From Trichoplax adhaerens (lineage: Eukaryota; Placozoa; Uniplacotomia; Trichoplacea; Trichoplacidae): DNA of 64,000 nt. The position numbers and the translations under genes were made by a program. The first letter of the stretch is position 1; every line of letters begins with the position of its first letter. The notes beneath the pieces are model-generated. The model was not told where the DNA came from and searched no databases. It saw only the letters and a program-made list of their open reading frames with translations. The stretch covers positions 945,127 through 1,009,126 of the forward strand of contig NW_002060957.1 of the NCBI RefSeq assembly GCF_000150275.1, in the 5' to 3' direction. Of the stretch, positions 62,545-64,000 are shown piece by piece.

Positions 62545-63960
62545 GTGATTCGATACTACCAATAACAAACACGATTTCAACGACAGTAAACATAAAAGTG
62601 CATCATGGTAGCACTTCTTATCATGACTAGCACCTACAGCGGTAGACTTTGCATACAACGATGGCTATACTATCCTTAAATAAAGCCAATTACAGTCATA
62701 GATTAACTCTACAATCTAGCAAGACACAATGAACGGCCAGAGGGCATGTTTATTAGCTTTGATAGACGATCGTAAAATCTTATTCGTGGTTAGATACTAC
62801 GGATAACAAGAACAATTTCAACGACAGTAAACATAAAAGTGTATCATGTTAGCACTTCTTATCATGACTTGCACCTACAGCGGTAGACTTTGCATACCAC
62901 GATGGCTATACTATTCTTAAATATAGCCAACTAGTCAACTACAGTAATAGATGAACTCTACAATCTAGCAAGACACAATGAATAGCCAGAGGGCATGTTT
63001 ATTAGCTTTGATTGACTATCGTAAAATCTTATTCGTGGTTAGATACTACGGATAACAAGAACGATTTCAACGACAGTAGACATAAAAGTGCATCATGATA
63101 GTACTTCTTATCATGACTTGCACCTACAGCGGTAGACTTTGCATACAACGATGGCTATACTATCCTTAAATATAGCCAACTACAGGAGTAGATGAACTCT
63201 ACAATCTAGCAAGACACAATGATAGCCAGAGGGCATGTTTATTAGCTTTGATAGACTATCGTAAAATCTTATTCGTGGTTAGATACTACGGTAATAAACA
63301 TGATTTCAACGACACAAACAGAAAAGTGCATCGGATGCATGATAGCATTTCGTATCGTGACTAGCACTTACAGAATAGAAGCAGCTACAGTAGTAGATTA
63401 ACTCTACGATCTAGCAAAGATACAACGATAGCCAGAGGGCATATTTATTGGCTTTGATAGACTATCCTAAAACCTCAATTTTATCCATGGGTAGATACTA
63501 CGGATAACAAACACGATTTTAAGGACAGAAAACACAAAAGTGCATCGGATGCATGATAGCACTTCTTATCATGACTAGCACCACTTTTTATTCTGGGTTG
63601 CTTTCCCACAACATATATATATATGTATATGCAGTCGAGTTTAACTATAACGACTGCGGTAATTCCTAGACGTTACTAGTCTATCGTACATAACATCTAC
63701 GACTTAGCAAGACACGATGATAGCCAAAGGACATGTTGATTAGCTCTGATAGTCTATCCTAAAGGCATATCCATGGTCAGATACTACGGATAAAAAAAGA
63801 CAGTTTCAACTGCTGTAGACAATCGAGCACATTATAGCACTTCTTATCATCACTACCTACCACCTACAGCAATAAACTAACGTATACAAGACACCATAAT
63901 AGCCAAAGAACCTATTTATTGGCTTGGATTGATTATGCCAATGCTTTCTGCAAAGCTAGT
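62545..63960. repeat. Tandem array, about 243-bp unit, about 6 copies, to the window edge
   Basis: GATACTACGGATAACAA-type starts near 62550, 62793, 63039, 63280, 63498 and 63780. Each unit also has ATTTCAACGACAGTAAACAT, the phrase AGCACTTCTTATCATGACT, CACCTACAGCGGTAGACTTT and a CCAGAGGGCATGTTTATTAG segment. The first four are very alike, the last two diverged and interrupted by an AT microsatellite (about 63617-63630). The array probably continues past the window. Confidence 0.88.
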
Positions 63961-64000
63961 GCACNTGCGTTGTAACACTATACACGAGAGGGAGAAAAAA

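Noticed and set aside
1-64000. tRNA genes
   Set aside because: No sequence with a convincing B-box (GGTTCGANTCC) plus foldable arms was found; a covariance-model search would be decisive.

Overview
This is a eukaryotic, animal-type genomic window: AT-rich, intron-dense, with many introns of roughly 50-350 bp and GT-AG boundaries that restore the reading frame of conserved proteins. The gene content (PMS1, eEF1B, UBE4A, VPS25, an SLC15 peptide transporter, a VPS9-domain protein, a hAT-derived gene) and the compact genes fit a small-genome, early-branching metazoan. A placozoan (Trichoplax-like) is my best guess; this is inference, and no species-specific marker was proved. One assembly gap of 120 N (32472-32591) and a single N at 63965 show that this is a draft scaffold.

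Layout. The first 19.5 kb are gene-dense with alternating strands: the 3' part of PMS1 (+, 52-3588), eEF1B (-, 3870-6492), UBE4A (+, 7763-15110) and VPS25 (-, 17001-19541). PMS1/eEF1B and UBE4A/VPS25 are convergent pairs. eEF1B and UBE4A are divergent and share a 1.27-kb interval full of self-complementary CAGTA/TACTG repeats. From 19.9 to 24.6 kb there are two long tandem arrays (about 220 bp and about 156 bp units), the second interrupted by a small MITE-like insert. A two-exon hAT transposase-derived gene (25703-28189, 599 aa) follows; its frame is intact but its catalytic motifs are altered, so it may be domesticated.

From 28.2 to 43.4 kb the window is dominated by tandem duplications, minisatellites and probable gene debris, with one orphan gene candidate near 36.5 kb. 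The next gene block is a large multi-exon gene ending in a VPS9 (Rab5-family GEF) domain (+, about 43.4-49.26 kb), convergent with a many-exon SLC15/PepT-type proton-coupled oligopeptide transporter (-, 51120-56194). The last 8 kb are again tandem arrays (about 90, 183, 135 and 243 bp units) interleaved with short coding-like fragments that I cannot assign to a family.

The recognised genes form no pathway or operon. They are housekeeping functions: mismatch repair, translation elongation, ubiquitin chain elongation, ESCRT-II sorting, Rab GTPase activation and peptide uptake. The unusual part of the window is the repeat-rich territory and the hAT-derived and orphan coding units inside it.
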